DNA of 48,057 nucleotides from Clostridia bacterium (GTDB lineage Bacteria > Bacillota > Clostridia > Christensenellales > Aristaeellaceae): positions 1 through 48,057 of the forward strand of contig JAFUTW010000016.1 of assembly GCA_017484085.1 (NCBI GenBank). The letters are read 5' to 3'. Every line of letters starts with the position of its first letter. Within the stretch, counting starts at the first letter, position 1. The translations under genes were made by a program, and so were the position numbers. Below the pieces are notes generated by a model. That model was given only the letters and a program-made list of their open reading frames with translations, was not told where the DNA came from and did not search any database. This document shows, piece after piece, positions 1 through 6,668 of the stretch.

Positions 1-90
1 ATGATTGCGGACGAAGCCGATGAAGAAGGAGTCCTGGTTGATGATGACGGCTACGCTATTCTTGGAGAATGGATTTATAAGGAGGTATAA
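1..90 (+). CDS. C-terminal end of a small acidic phage protein
   Basis: The frame is open from the first base of the window to a TAA at 88-90 and gives 29 residues, rich in Asp and Glu, ending in GEWIYKEV. It begins with ATG at base 1, but the window starts there, so it may be the end of a longer gene. Its stop codon lies inside the AAGGAGG ribosome binding site region of the next gene, so the two are tightly packed. I recognise no family. Confidence 0.45.
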   Translation: MIADEADEEGVLVDDDGYAILGEWIYKEV

Positions 91-93
91 ACA

Positions 94-969
94 ATGTTGA
101 GTAGAAAATTCTCTGACTATCTGGAAACGCTTACCTGTGAAGATACAGGTATGCTCCTGTACTATGACGGGAACGGAGTGAAGCGCATTTCTATTGAAAC
201 CCTCAAGAGTGACCTGCGGGCAACGGAAGCCGCCCTGGATAAAATTCTGACGGCAATTTCCTTCCCCGGTGCGGGAGCGCATAACGGTATCTATCGTGGC
301 AAGAACCTGGGTACGTCCGTGACTGCTGAACAGTGGGCGGCTATCAATGCGGGTACTTTTGATGACCTGTACATTGGTGACTACTGGGTGATTAACGGTG
401 TGAACTGGCGCATTGCTGCGTTTGATTACTACCTTAATACGGGTGACACCAACTGCACCACTCACCATGTGGTCATTGTCCCGGACACCTGCCTGGGTGA
501 GAACAAGCAGATGAACACCAGTAACGTGACCACTGACGGCTACACTGGTTCTGCCATGTACAAGACCAACCTTGCTGACGCAAAGACCATTATCAACAAT
601 GCGTTTGGGTCTGGACACATTCTGAACCATAGGCAGTATCTTACTACCACGGTTGCGAATGGTAGACCGTCTGCGGGTTCCTGGTTCGACAGCACTGTAG
701 AACTGATGAATGAGCAGAATGTGTACGGCGGTAAGTTCTTTGCGCCTACTTCTGACGGTTCTACCGTGCCTGCACTGTACACCATTGATAAGAGTCAGTT
801 CCCGTTGTTCGCACTGGAACCGTCCCGTATCACGAACAGGGCTAATTACTGGTTAAGGGACGTAGTGTCCGCTGCCGGTTTCGCCCTTGTCTTCTACAAC
901 GGTTTTGCGGACTACTACGTCGCTTCTAACTCTTTTGGGGTGCGTCCCGCTTTCTCTATTAAATCCTAA
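94..969 (+). CDS. DGR target protein, probable phage tail/receptor-binding protein
   Basis: The protein has 291 residues and starts at an ATG preceded by AAGGAGGTATAAACA. The N-terminal 80 residues are probably the attachment part. From about residue 90 (DDLYIGDYWVINGVNWRIA) to the end it resembles the DUF6273 / C-type-lectin-like domains that DGRs of gut Firmicutes diversify, with the hallmark end NYWLRD...GVRPAFSI. The last part (residues 258-287) is encoded by the variable repeat, whose substitutions sit only where the template has adenine. Known for the family: such domains display variable surface residues for host-receptor binding. Inference: it is the tail-tip adhesin of this prophage. 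It has no signal peptide, as expected for a virion protein. Confidence 0.85.
   Translation: MLSRKFSDYLETLTCEDTGMLLYYDGNGVKRISIETLKSDLRATEAALDKILTAISFPGAGAHNGIYRGKNLGTSVTAEQWAAINAGTFDDLYIGDYWVINGVNWRIAAFDYYLNTGDTNCTTHHVVIVPDTCLGENKQMNTSNVTTDGYTGSAMYKTNLADAKTIINNAFGSGHILNHRQYLTTTVANGRPSAGSWFDSTVELMNEQNVYGGKFFAPTSDGSTVPALYTIDKSQFPLFALEPSRITNRANYWLRDVVSAAGFALVFYNGFADYYVASNSFGVRPAFSIKS
867..954 (+). repeat. DGR variable repeat (VR)
   Basis: These 88 bases align without gaps to the template repeat at 1546-1633. There are 16 mismatches, and all 16 lie at positions where the template has A (24 template adenines, 64 other bases, none of which differ). Changes are A to T, G and C. The reading frame is the same in both copies, so the template AAC/AAT codons become Gly, Leu, Phe, Tyr, Asp and Val here. 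The invariant GC-rich end GGGGTGCGTCCCG plays the position of the initiation-of-mutagenic-homing sequence. Confidence 0.96.
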
Positions 970-978
970 ATCTTAAAT

Positions 979-1001
979 CTGCACCCCCTTGTGGGGTGCA
1001 G
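979..1001 (+). promoter_or_regulatory. hairpin/cruciform just downstream of the variable repeat
   Basis: There is a perfect 9-bp stem, CTGCACCCC with GGGGTGCAG, and a 5-base loop. It lies 24 bases past the end of VR and before the Avd ribosome binding site. In the Bordetella phage DGR a short stem-loop just after VR is needed for target recognition during retrohoming, and this element has the same place and size. It is not followed by a T run, so a terminator is less likely. Confidence 0.7.
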
Positions 1002-1015
1002 GGGAGGTATCAAGT

Positions 1016-1648
1016 ATGTCTGTTCTGAAAAGCAAACGGAAAGCGTCACAGTTTGAGGTTTTCCACCAACTGACAAAGTTGAGGAAGGACATTACCGACT
1101 TGCTACTGCGGGATTTCGGTTACAGCTATGAAAAGTGTGACAAGAAACTGCAAAAGGCTTTCGGCGGCAGGACGTATGACCAGTTGACCGAAGCTGAACG
1201 CCTGCGGTATGACCGTATGAAACAGAAATGGGAAGCGTTTGACGATTGGTTCATCTATGACCAGAGACAGGTCATTGTGGACTGTCTGCGAGAGATTACG
1301 AAGGAAGTCTATGTGGCAAACAGTATCTACCCTACCTGTATGGAAGAACTGATTGAGCGCAGGCTTCACCAGGACAATGCCATTGGACAGTGCTACAGAC
1401 TGGTACAGGAACTTCAATACGCCATAGAAACGCTGCCTGTAGACGTGAACACCTTTACCCAGTTTGGTAATGCAATTCAGACGGAGATTAACTTGATTAA
1501 GGGTTGGAGAAAGGCTGACAACAAATTCAAAGGGGCAATCTCTACGTCCGCTGCCAATTTCGCCAATGTCAACAACAACGGTAATGCGAACTACAACAAC
1601 GCTTCTAACTCTAATGGGGTGCGTCCCGATTTCGATAACCCGGTTTAA
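1016..1648 (+). CDS. avd: DGR accessory variability determinant (Avd) with in-frame template repeat
   Basis: The product has 210 residues. I chose the ATG at 1016 because GGGGAGG precedes it; an upstream TTG at 989 would lie inside the hairpin loop. Residues 1-170 are mainly helical, as in the four-helix-bundle Avd family (FHQLTKLRKDITDLLLRDFGY near the start, IKGWRKADNKF near the end). Avd binds the reverse transcriptase and nucleic acid and is needed for template-primed mutagenic cDNA synthesis. The last 30 or so residues are read from the template repeat and are almost all Asn, Ala, Ser and Gly. The usual protein would end near WRKADNKF, so this tail is probably tolerated rather than functional. 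Confidence 0.85.
   Translation: MSVLKSKRKASQFEVFHQLTKLRKDITDLLLRDFGYSYEKCDKKLQKAFGGRTYDQLTEAERLRYDRMKQKWEAFDDWFIYDQRQVIVDCLREITKEVYVANSIYPTCMEELIERRLHQDNAIGQCYRLVQELQYAIETLPVDVNTFTQFGNAIQTEINLIKGWRKADNKFKGAISTSAANFANVNNNGNANYNNASNSNGVRPDFDNPV
1546..1633 (+). repeat. DGR template repeat (TR)
   Basis: This is the 88-base adenine-rich donor copy of VR. It contains eleven AAC/AAT codons in the frame shared with VR. Randomising the first two adenines of AAY codons cannot make a stop, which is the usual DGR design. It is translated here as the C-terminus of Avd and ends 65 bases before the reverse transcriptase ATG. Confidence 0.96.
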
Positions 1649-1698
1649 TAGCCACTTGAGCGTTCCGGGTATAGAGAAAGGAGAGATTGTCCTTCCTT

Positions 1699-2721
1699 AT
1701 GGTAAATACTAAACACGACACTACTTCTTACGAGAACTGTAGTTATAAGCGTGAAAGGGGCAAGGTGAGACATATAACAGGCGAACAGATACGGGACAGG
1801 GTAGCCAAACACGCACTGTGTGACGAGATATTGAGTCCCGCCGTAAGGAAGTACCTAATATATGACAATGGTGCAAGTCTCAAGGGCAAGGGTATTGATT
1901 TCACCCGGAGAAGGTTGCTGACTCACCTGCGGAAGTTCTACCAGAAGAACCGTTCTAATGACGGGTACATACTGCTGATGGACTTTTCAAAATACTATGA
2001 CAATATACGCCATGACGTATTGATGGAACAGTTCAGAAAGTATGTGAATGATGAAGTGGCACTGAACTATCTTGCACAGGTGATAGACCGCTCCAAAGTG
2101 GACGTTTCGTACATGACGGACGAAGAATACGCAGGGTGCATGGAGGAAGTCTTTAATTCTCTGGAATATGAGAAGGTGGACAGACGGCTTCTCACAGGTG
2201 AGAAGTTCATGTACAAGCACCTAAACATTGGTGACCAGGTGGCGCAGGTTGCGGGTATCATGTACCCCATACCGATTGACAACTATATCAAGATTGTCAG
2301 AAGCGTCAAGTTCTACGGACGGTATATGGATGACTCCTACGTTATCCACGAAAGCAAAGAGTTTCTTGAGGACTTGCTTCAAGAGATTATCCGTATCGCA
2401 AAGAACATTGGTATCACCGTGAACACCCGTAAGACCCGGATATGTAAACTCTCAAGTATGTGGCGGTTCCTTCAAATACAGTATTCTCTTACCGACACAG
2501 GAAGGGTGATACAGAAAATCAACCCAAAGCGTTTGACCTGTATGAGAAGAAAGATGAAGAAACTTGTCCACAAGCTATCCGAAAAGCAGTTTGAGGACTG
2601 GTATCAATCCTGGTTCTGCAATCATTACCGTGTTATGAGCAACCAACAGAGGGACAATCTCAATGCCCTCTACAAAGAACTAAAGGAGGTAAATTATCAT
2701 GTACACACTAAAACTGGCTGA
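1699..2721 (+). CDS. DGR reverse transcriptase
   Basis: The product has 340 residues. The palm motifs are visible: LLMDFSKYYDNIRHDVL (first catalytic Asp), IGDQVAQ in the place of the QGxxxSP motif of group II intron enzymes (DGR enzymes typically have a [G][N/D]xx[S/A]Q form), and GRYMDDSY with the YMDD catalytic pair. The thumb region has WRFLQIQYSL. There is no maturase or endonuclease domain. It copies TR RNA with adenine errors into VR. The start is uncertain: AAAGGAGAG lies 3 bases before a TTG at 1687 and 15 before the ATG at 1699. The N-terminus looks short for the family. The gene overlaps the next one by 23 bases. Confidence 0.93.
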   Translation: MVNTKHDTTSYENCSYKRERGKVRHITGEQIRDRVAKHALCDEILSPAVRKYLIYDNGASLKGKGIDFTRRRLLTHLRKFYQKNRSNDGYILLMDFSKYYDNIRHDVLMEQFRKYVNDEVALNYLAQVIDRSKVDVSYMTDEEYAGCMEEVFNSLEYEKVDRRLLTGEKFMYKHLNIGDQVAQVAGIMYPIPIDNYIKIVRSVKFYGRYMDDSYVIHESKEFLEDLLQEIIRIAKNIGITVNTRKTRICKLSSMWRFLQIQYSLTDTGRVIQKINPKRLTCMRRKMKKLVHKLSEKQFEDWYQSWFCNHYRVMSNQQRDNLNALYKELKEVNYHVHTKTG

Positions 2722-3004
2722 CGGTACGCAGATTAAAAATCTGGGTATGAACGGCAACAACCTTGTCAGTAAAAACAAGGTGGATGAAAGTTTGTTTGAG
2801 GACAATCTTTCCACCGTGACCATTACTGGTGAGGGAGAAACTACCGTCCTGCACAACGCTATGTTCACAGGACAGCAGGAGTTTGATGACGGGTGGTATT
2901 TCAGCTTTACGGAAATTCCCCCGCAGGAGCAGGTAAACATTGCTGTCAACGGCAAGATTGAGTACCTTGCCATGATGACAGACGTAGACTTGGAGGAGGT
3001 ATAA
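2699..3004 (+). CDS. small phage protein downstream of the DGR
   Basis: The product has 101 residues and starts at an ATG with AAAGGAGG eleven bases upstream, inside the 3' end of the reverse transcriptase gene. It is acidic, with no membrane segment, and rich in beta-type sequence (YTLKLADGTQI, LSTVTITGEG). I do not recognise a named family. Its place between tail/DGR genes and the XkdX-like gene suggests a small tail-associated or chaperone-like protein (inference only). Confidence 0.75.
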   Translation: MYTLKLADGTQIKNLGMNGNNLVSKNKVDESLFEDNLSTVTITGEGETTVLHNAMFTGQQEFDDGWYFSFTEIPPQEQVNIAVNGKIEYLAMMTDVDLEEV

Positions 3005-3008
3005 GACA

Positions 3009-3182
3009 ATGGCTGAACTTACTCATAGCAAGAAGTTTGATACTGTCAAACGCTACTACCATGCAGGAGTCTGGACAAAGAAGATGGTCTGGAACGCAGT
3101 AGGCAGATGGATTACCGCAGAGGAATACCAGGAGATTACCGGGGAGCCGTATGTGGTGGAGGACGAAGTAACGGAGGGTTAA
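3009..3182 (+). CDS. XkdX-like small phage protein
   Basis: The product has 57 residues. The sequence VKRYYHAGVWTKKMVWNAVG followed by ITAEEYQEITGE matches the XkdX pattern (aromatic pair, Gly, then IT-EEY-EITG) of PBSX-type and other Firmicutes prophages. Such genes sit between the tail fibre and lysis genes, as here. The molecular role is not known. Confidence 0.8.
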   Translation: MAELTHSKKFDTVKRYYHAGVWTKKMVWNAVGRWITAEEYQEITGEPYVVEDEVTEG

Positions 3183-3186
3183 GACA

Positions 3187-3486
3187 ATGGTAATAGATGT
3201 CCCTATTCTCATTTCTGCATTGTCTTTGTTGGTTGCTATCATAGTGGCTATCACAAGCATACGCAGTAGGAACGCTTCTACCGATAAGCAGGAAGCGTCC
3301 CAGATAACAACCCTCATAGTCAAGTTGGAGAATATCGCAGACGGCGTAAATGAGATTAAGTCTGATATGCGTAATGTAAAGAACGATGTTCAAGACTTGA
3401 GGGACAGGCTTATCATTGTGGAACAGTCTACGAAGTCCGCACACCATAGGTTGGATGGTCTGGAAGGAAAACGAGTAGACGATTAA
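3187..3486 (+). CDS. phage membrane protein with coiled coil (XhlA/holin-accessory type)
   Basis: The product has 99 residues. An N-terminal membrane segment of about 20 residues (ILISALSLLVAIIVAI) is followed by a basic stretch. A long heptad region follows (residues 40-90, LENIADGVNEIKSDMRNVKNDV and on). This layout and position just before the holin resemble XhlA/BhlA-type lysis accessory proteins. The likeness is one of architecture, not a firm family match. Confidence 0.7.
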   Translation: MVIDVPILISALSLLVAIIVAITSIRSRNASTDKQEASQITTLIVKLENIADGVNEIKSDMRNVKNDVQDLRDRLIIVEQSTKSAHHRLDGLEGKRVDD

Positions 3487-3530
3487 GTAACAACATAAAC
3501 CGCAGAGGTAAAGACCTTTGCAAGTCCAAT

Positions 3531-3567
3531 GGGGCTATGGCGCACTGCGCTGTAGCCCCTTCATTTT
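3531..3567 (+). terminator. stem-loop with T run before the holin gene
   Basis: GGGGCTA pairs with TAGCCCC, and an inner GCGCA/TGCGC stem continues the helix. TTCATTTTT follows. It separates the tail-end genes from the lysis genes and may reduce lysis gene expression. No clear promoter is visible between it and the holin ATG, so it is probably an attenuator. Confidence 0.7.
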
Positions 3568-3583
3568 TAAGGAGGTAAAGAAA

Positions 3584-3847
3584 ATGATTAACTGGAAAGT
3601 CCGTATTAAGAACAAGAATTTTTGGGTTGCCCTTATTCCCGCTCTGCTACTTCTGGTACAGGTAGTAGCTGCTGTCTTTGGCTTTGTGATTGACCTGGGT
3701 GACCTGGGTAACAAACTGCTTGCCGTGGTAAACGCTGTGTTTGCCGTACTGTCCATTCTGGGTATCGTTACTGACCCCACTACCCAGGGTGTTGCTGACT
3801 CCAACCTGGCACTGACCTATGAGGAACCGAAGAAGAAAGGAGAGTAA
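3584..3847 (+). CDS. phage holin, phi-LC3 type
   Basis: The product has 87 residues and starts at an ATG preceded by AAGGAGGTAAAGAAA. It begins MINWKVRIKNKNFWVALIP, the typical start of the phi-LC3 holin family, with two membrane segments (about residues 13-35 and 45-65), then the conserved ITDPTT-type motif (VTDPTTQGVADSNLAL) and a basic tail EEPKKKGE. It makes membrane lesions that release the endolysin at 3957. Confidence 0.92.
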   Translation: MINWKVRIKNKNFWVALIPALLLLVQVVAAVFGFVIDLGDLGNKLLAVVNAVFAVLSILGIVTDPTTQGVADSNLALTYEEPKKKGE

Positions 3848-3852
3848 CCGTC

Positions 3853-3957
3853 ATGGATGATAAGAGAGTTTTTGATGACATTGAGATTGGTGAGGGTGAA
3901 GTTTTCACCGAAGAAACCGTTGACGAACTGACAAACGGGAAAGGAGAAGATGAATAA
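3853..3957 (+). CDS. 34-residue acidic phage ORF
   Basis: The gene runs from an ATG at 3853 to a TAA that overlaps the endolysin ATG by one base (TAATG). The product is very acidic (DDKRVFDDIEIGEGEVF). The preceding AAAGGAGAGTAACCG gives a good ribosome binding site, and the stop-start overlap implies translational coupling to the endolysin. No family is recognised. Confidence 0.6.
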   Translation: MDDKRVFDDIEIGEGEVFTEETVDELTNGKGEDE

Positions 3958-5486
3958 TGGCTTATACTAATAGCCCTATGGTGGCATATACAAAGTTGAG
4001 TCCTAACCATTCTGGACAGCGGACACATAGCATTGACCGTATCACCCCGCACTGCGTGGTGGGTCAGTGCAGTGTGGAAACCCTGGGTAATATCTTCTAT
4101 CCTACGTCCAAACAGGCTTCTTGTCAGTACGGCATTGGTGCTGATGGACGTGTGGGTATGTACGTGGAGGAAAAGAACCGTTCTTGGTGTACTTCCTCCA
4201 AAGAGAATGACCAGAGGGCAATTACCATTGAGTGCGCTTCTGACACTACCAGTCCCTACGCTTTCAAGGATATTGTCTACCAGACTCTTATTAAGCTGTG
4301 CGTGGATATTTGCAAGCGTAACGGGAAGAACAAGCTACTGTGGCTTGGGGACAAGAGCAAGACCCTGGCTTATGAACCGAAGGAAGGGGAAATGGTACTT
4401 ACCGTCCATAGATGGTATGCCAACAAGTCTTGTCCCGGTGATTGGATGCACGCCCGCATGGGTGACCTTGCAGCGAAGGTTACCGCACAGCTTGGCGGCA
4501 CTACCACCACAACCCCGGAGCCTGTGAAAGAGGAAACCCAGACCGTCACTCCCGTTGCTACTTCTACCAGTGACAACGAAAAGACAATCTGGGACTTCCT
4601 CAAGGGTAAGGGTCTGAATGATTTTGCTGTGGCAGGTATCATGGGTAACCTGTATGCTGAAAGCGGTCTGCGTCCTAACAACTTACAGAATACCTATGAA
4701 AAGAAACTGGGTATGACCGATGACCAGTACACGGCGGCGGTTGACAAGGGAACCTATGGGAACTTTGTCAAGGACAGTGCCGGGTATGGTCTGGCACAGT
4801 GGACATATTGGAGCCGTAAGCAGGCACTTCTTGAGTTTGCAAAGGCGGCAGGTAAATCCATTGGTGACCTGGCTATGCAGCTTGACTTCCTGTGGAAAGA
4901 GTTGCAGACCTACACAGGTACTATGAAACTGCTGAAAGCTGCGGAGTCTGTCAAGGCTGCGTCCAACGCTATTCTGACTGGCTATGAAAAACCTGCTGAC
5001 CAGGGAACGTCTGTTCAGAATAAGCGGGCGGGGTATGGTGTAACCTACTATGATAAATACGCAGGAAAAACTACCACAACCCTTTCCGCTTCTGGTACAC
5101 TGTACAGGGTACAGGTAGGTGCTTTTTCCAAAAAGGAAAACGCTGATAAGCAGCTTGCCGCAGTACAGGCGAAGGGCTTTGACTCCTTTATCACGAAGGT
5201 AGGCAATCTGTACAAGGTACAGGTAGGAGCCTACAGTGTGAAGTCCAATGCGGACGCACAGTTGAACCGTCTGAAAGCTGCCGGGTTCTCTGACGCTTTC
5301 ATTACCACGGCGGGAGCAGGAACAGTGGTAGCCACTACTCCTGCCGCCACAAAGACCGTGGAGGAACTTGCCCGTGAGGTTATCGCAGGTAAGTGGGGCA
5401 ACGGTGATGACCGCAAGAAAGCACTGACAGACGCAGGATATGACTACTCTGCCGTACAGCAGGCAGTCAATAGTATTCTGGCGTAA
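3957..5486 (+). CDS. endolysin: amidase + tail-lysozyme + SPOR + CW_7 domains
   Basis: The product has 509 residues and no signal peptide, so it depends on the holin. Residues 1-180 form an Amidase_2/PGRP-type N-acetylmuramoyl-L-alanine amidase (zinc-type His in DRITPHCVVGQ, later NKSCPGDWMHARM). A Thr/Pro linker follows at 180-207. Residues 208-360 resemble phage tail lysozyme domains (AGIMGNLYAESGLRP, with Glu in the catalytic place, and GYGLAQWTYW). Residues 378-450 hold two SPOR repeats (YRVQVGAFSKKENADKQL and YKVQVGAYSVKSNADAQL), which bind glycan stripped of peptide. Residues 466-508 form one CW_7/Cpl-7 wall-binding repeat (AREVIAGKWGNGDDRKKAL). Two enzymatic and two kinds of binding module in one protein is an unusually full set. 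Confidence 0.92.
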   Translation: MAYTNSPMVAYTKLSPNHSGQRTHSIDRITPHCVVGQCSVETLGNIFYPTSKQASCQYGIGADGRVGMYVEEKNRSWCTSSKENDQRAITIECASDTTSPYAFKDIVYQTLIKLCVDICKRNGKNKLLWLGDKSKTLAYEPKEGEMVLTVHRWYANKSCPGDWMHARMGDLAAKVTAQLGGTTTTTPEPVKEETQTVTPVATSTSDNEKTIWDFLKGKGLNDFAVAGIMGNLYAESGLRPNNLQNTYEKKLGMTDDQYTAAVDKGTYGNFVKDSAGYGLAQWTYWSRKQALLEFAKAAGKSIGDLAMQLDFLWKELQTYTGTMKLLKAAESVKAASNAILTGYEKPADQGTSVQNKRAGYGVTYYDKYAGKTTTTLSASGTLYRVQVGAFSKKENADKQLAAVQAKGFDSFITKVGNLYKVQVGAYSVKSNADAQLNRLKAAGFSDAFITTAGAGTVVATTPAATKTVEELAREVIAGKWGNGDDRKKALTDAGYDYSAVQQAVNSILA

Positions 5487-5554
5487 ACTTGCGCCATTGG
5501 TGGGGCTTAAACTCCCGGTGAATGGTGTGAACCACTACACAACCGTGGATTGTC

Positions 5555-5590
5555 GGATTTGTCCCCACAACTGGTGGGGGACCATGCCGA
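5555..5590. other. probable attachment site (prophage/host junction)
   Basis: Flavodoxin-like coding sequence begins abruptly at about 5569 (NWWGTMP), directly after phage DNA. GC content and codon use change at the same place. The junction contains an imperfect inverted repeat, GTCCCCAC at 5561-5568 and GTGGGGGAC at 5574-5582. This could be the arms of an integrase site or coincidence. The other junction is outside the window, so the core cannot be defined. Confidence 0.55.
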
Positions 5591-5802
5591 TGTGCGTCTA
5601 TACATTCCTGGAGCACTACGACCTGACAGGCAAGAAGATCGTGCCCTTCTGCACCAACGAAGGCAGCGGCCTGGGCGGGAGCGAGCGGGAACTGAAGAAG
5701 ATCTGCAAGGGCGCGACGGTGGCCCCCGGCCTGTCCATCCACGGCGCGGAAGCGGCGCAGAGCGAAAGCAAAGTAGCTGCCTGGGCGAAGAAAAACGCAT
5801 AA
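5569..5802 (+). pseudogene. 3' fragment of a flavodoxin gene, split by the prophage
   Basis: Reads NWWGTMPMCVYTFLEHYD, then KKIVPFCTNEGSGLGGSE and a helical C-terminus to a TAA at 5800. This is the second half of a short-chain flavodoxin (NWWGTMP flavin-loop motif, followed by the FCTHEGSG-type motif). The FMN phosphate-binding N-terminal half is missing and the frame runs on into phage DNA. The host codon pattern (GC-rich third positions) begins here. The 5' half should lie at the far end of the prophage. If the attachment site restores codons the gene could still be functional after excision. Confidence 0.8.
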
Positions 5803-5825
5803 TGAAGAATGCGGGTGAAAACTGC

Positions 5826-5860
5826 AAAAAGGGCCTGCCGCGATCCGCGGCAGACCCTTT
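5826..5860. terminator. bidirectional terminator
   Basis: A stem of GGGCCTGCCGCG with CGCGGCAGACCC is flanked by AAAAA on the left and TTT on the right. It can end the flavodoxin remnant on the plus strand and the SDR gene on the minus strand. Confidence 0.75.
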
Positions 5861-5883
5861 GATATTGAACAGGGAGAGGGTTT

Positions 5884-6633
5884 TCAGTAGCCGAAGGCCA
5901 GGGCGCCGCCGTCCACGGCGAAGTCCTGCCCGGTGATGTAGGAGGCGCCGGGCCCCAGCAGGAAGCGGGCCATCTCACCCAGATCGCGGGTGTCACCGTA
6001 GGCGTGCATGGGCATGCGCGCCAGGATCTTGGCCTCCCGCGCCTCGTCGACGATCTGCTGGTTCATCTTGCTGCGGAACCAGCCGGGGGCAATGCTGTTG
6101 ACCGTGATATTATCGTCTGCCCACTCCACGGCCAGCGCCCGCGTCATAGCCAGGACTGCACCTTTGCTGGTGCAGTAGGGGACGACCAGGGAGAAGCCCA
6201 GGTGCGCGCTCATGCTGGTGATGTTGAGGATGCGGCCTTTGCCGGGACTCTTGCGGAGATAGGGGTAGCAGACGCGGCTCATCGTAAAGACATGGCGCAC
6301 ATTGGTCTGCAGGATGCGGTCGAACTCCTCCATCGGGAAATCCTCGGCGCGGCATTTGTAGCTGACGCCAGCGTTGTTGATGAGAAAATCCAGATGCCCG
6401 CCGTGCGCTTCGGCCACCTCTTTACAGAGCGCTTTCATGGCGGCCTCGTCTCCGATGTCCCCTTTCACATGGACGACACCCGGACGGCTCTCGCCGACCC
6501 CTTCTTTGGGGCGCCCGGTGCGGGAGACGACGGTGACCTCGGCGCCGGCATCCGCCAGCACGTTGGCGATGGCAAAACCGATACCGCTGCTGCCGCCGGT
6601 GAGGATACCCGCGCGGCCATCCAGTTCCTTCAT
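5884..6633 (-). CDS. short-chain dehydrogenase/reductase (gluconate 5-dehydrogenase-like)
   Basis: The product has 249 residues and starts at the ATG at 6633, which has AAGGAG six to seven bases upstream; an earlier GTG would sit on the ribosome binding site. The classical SDR fold is clear: GGSSGIGFAIA nucleotide-binding loop, LINNAGVS, catalytic Ser in ITSMSAHLG, YCTSKGA (YxxxK) and APGWFRSKM. The C-terminus ITGQDFAVDGGALAFGY is typical of FabG/gluconate-5-dehydrogenase relatives. It lies 35 bases downstream of an enolase-superfamily gene on the same strand, so the pair is likely an operon that oxidises or reduces a sugar-acid intermediate. The substrate cannot be told from the sequence. 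Confidence 0.9.
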   Translation of the reverse strand: MKELDGRAGILTGGSSGIGFAIANVLADAGAEVTVVSRTGRPKEGVGESRPGVVHVKGDIGDEAAMKALCKEVAEAHGGHLDFLINNAGVSYKCRAEDFPMEEFDRILQTNVRHVFTMSRVCYPYLRKSPGKGRILNITSMSAHLGFSLVVPYCTSKGAVLAMTRALAVEWADDNITVNSIAPGWFRSKMNQQIVDEAREAKILARMPMHAYGDTRDLGEMARFLLGPGASYITGQDFAVDGGALAFGY

Positions 6634-6668
6634 AGATTTCACTCCTTCTTTGCTGATGCGAAACGGTA

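Larger units (their letters stand above)
1..5570. mobile_element. right end of an integrated prophage
   Basis: Gene order is variable tail-type protein, DGR cassette, small tail genes, XkdX-like protein, holin, endolysin. This is the late end of a siphovirus/myovirus-type prophage of Firmicutes. Base composition is visibly lower in GC than the host DNA that begins near 5580, and codon use changes there as well. The right boundary falls inside a flavodoxin gene. The left end and the integrase lie outside the window, so the integration mechanism cannot be read. The exact boundary is good to about 30 bases. Confidence 0.85.

Noticed and set aside
1699-2721. Group II intron or retron reverse transcriptase
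   Set aside because: No maturase/endonuclease domain, no intron RNA ends, no msr/msd. The YMDD enzyme lies next to TR, VR and Avd with adenine-only mismatches, which fits a DGR.
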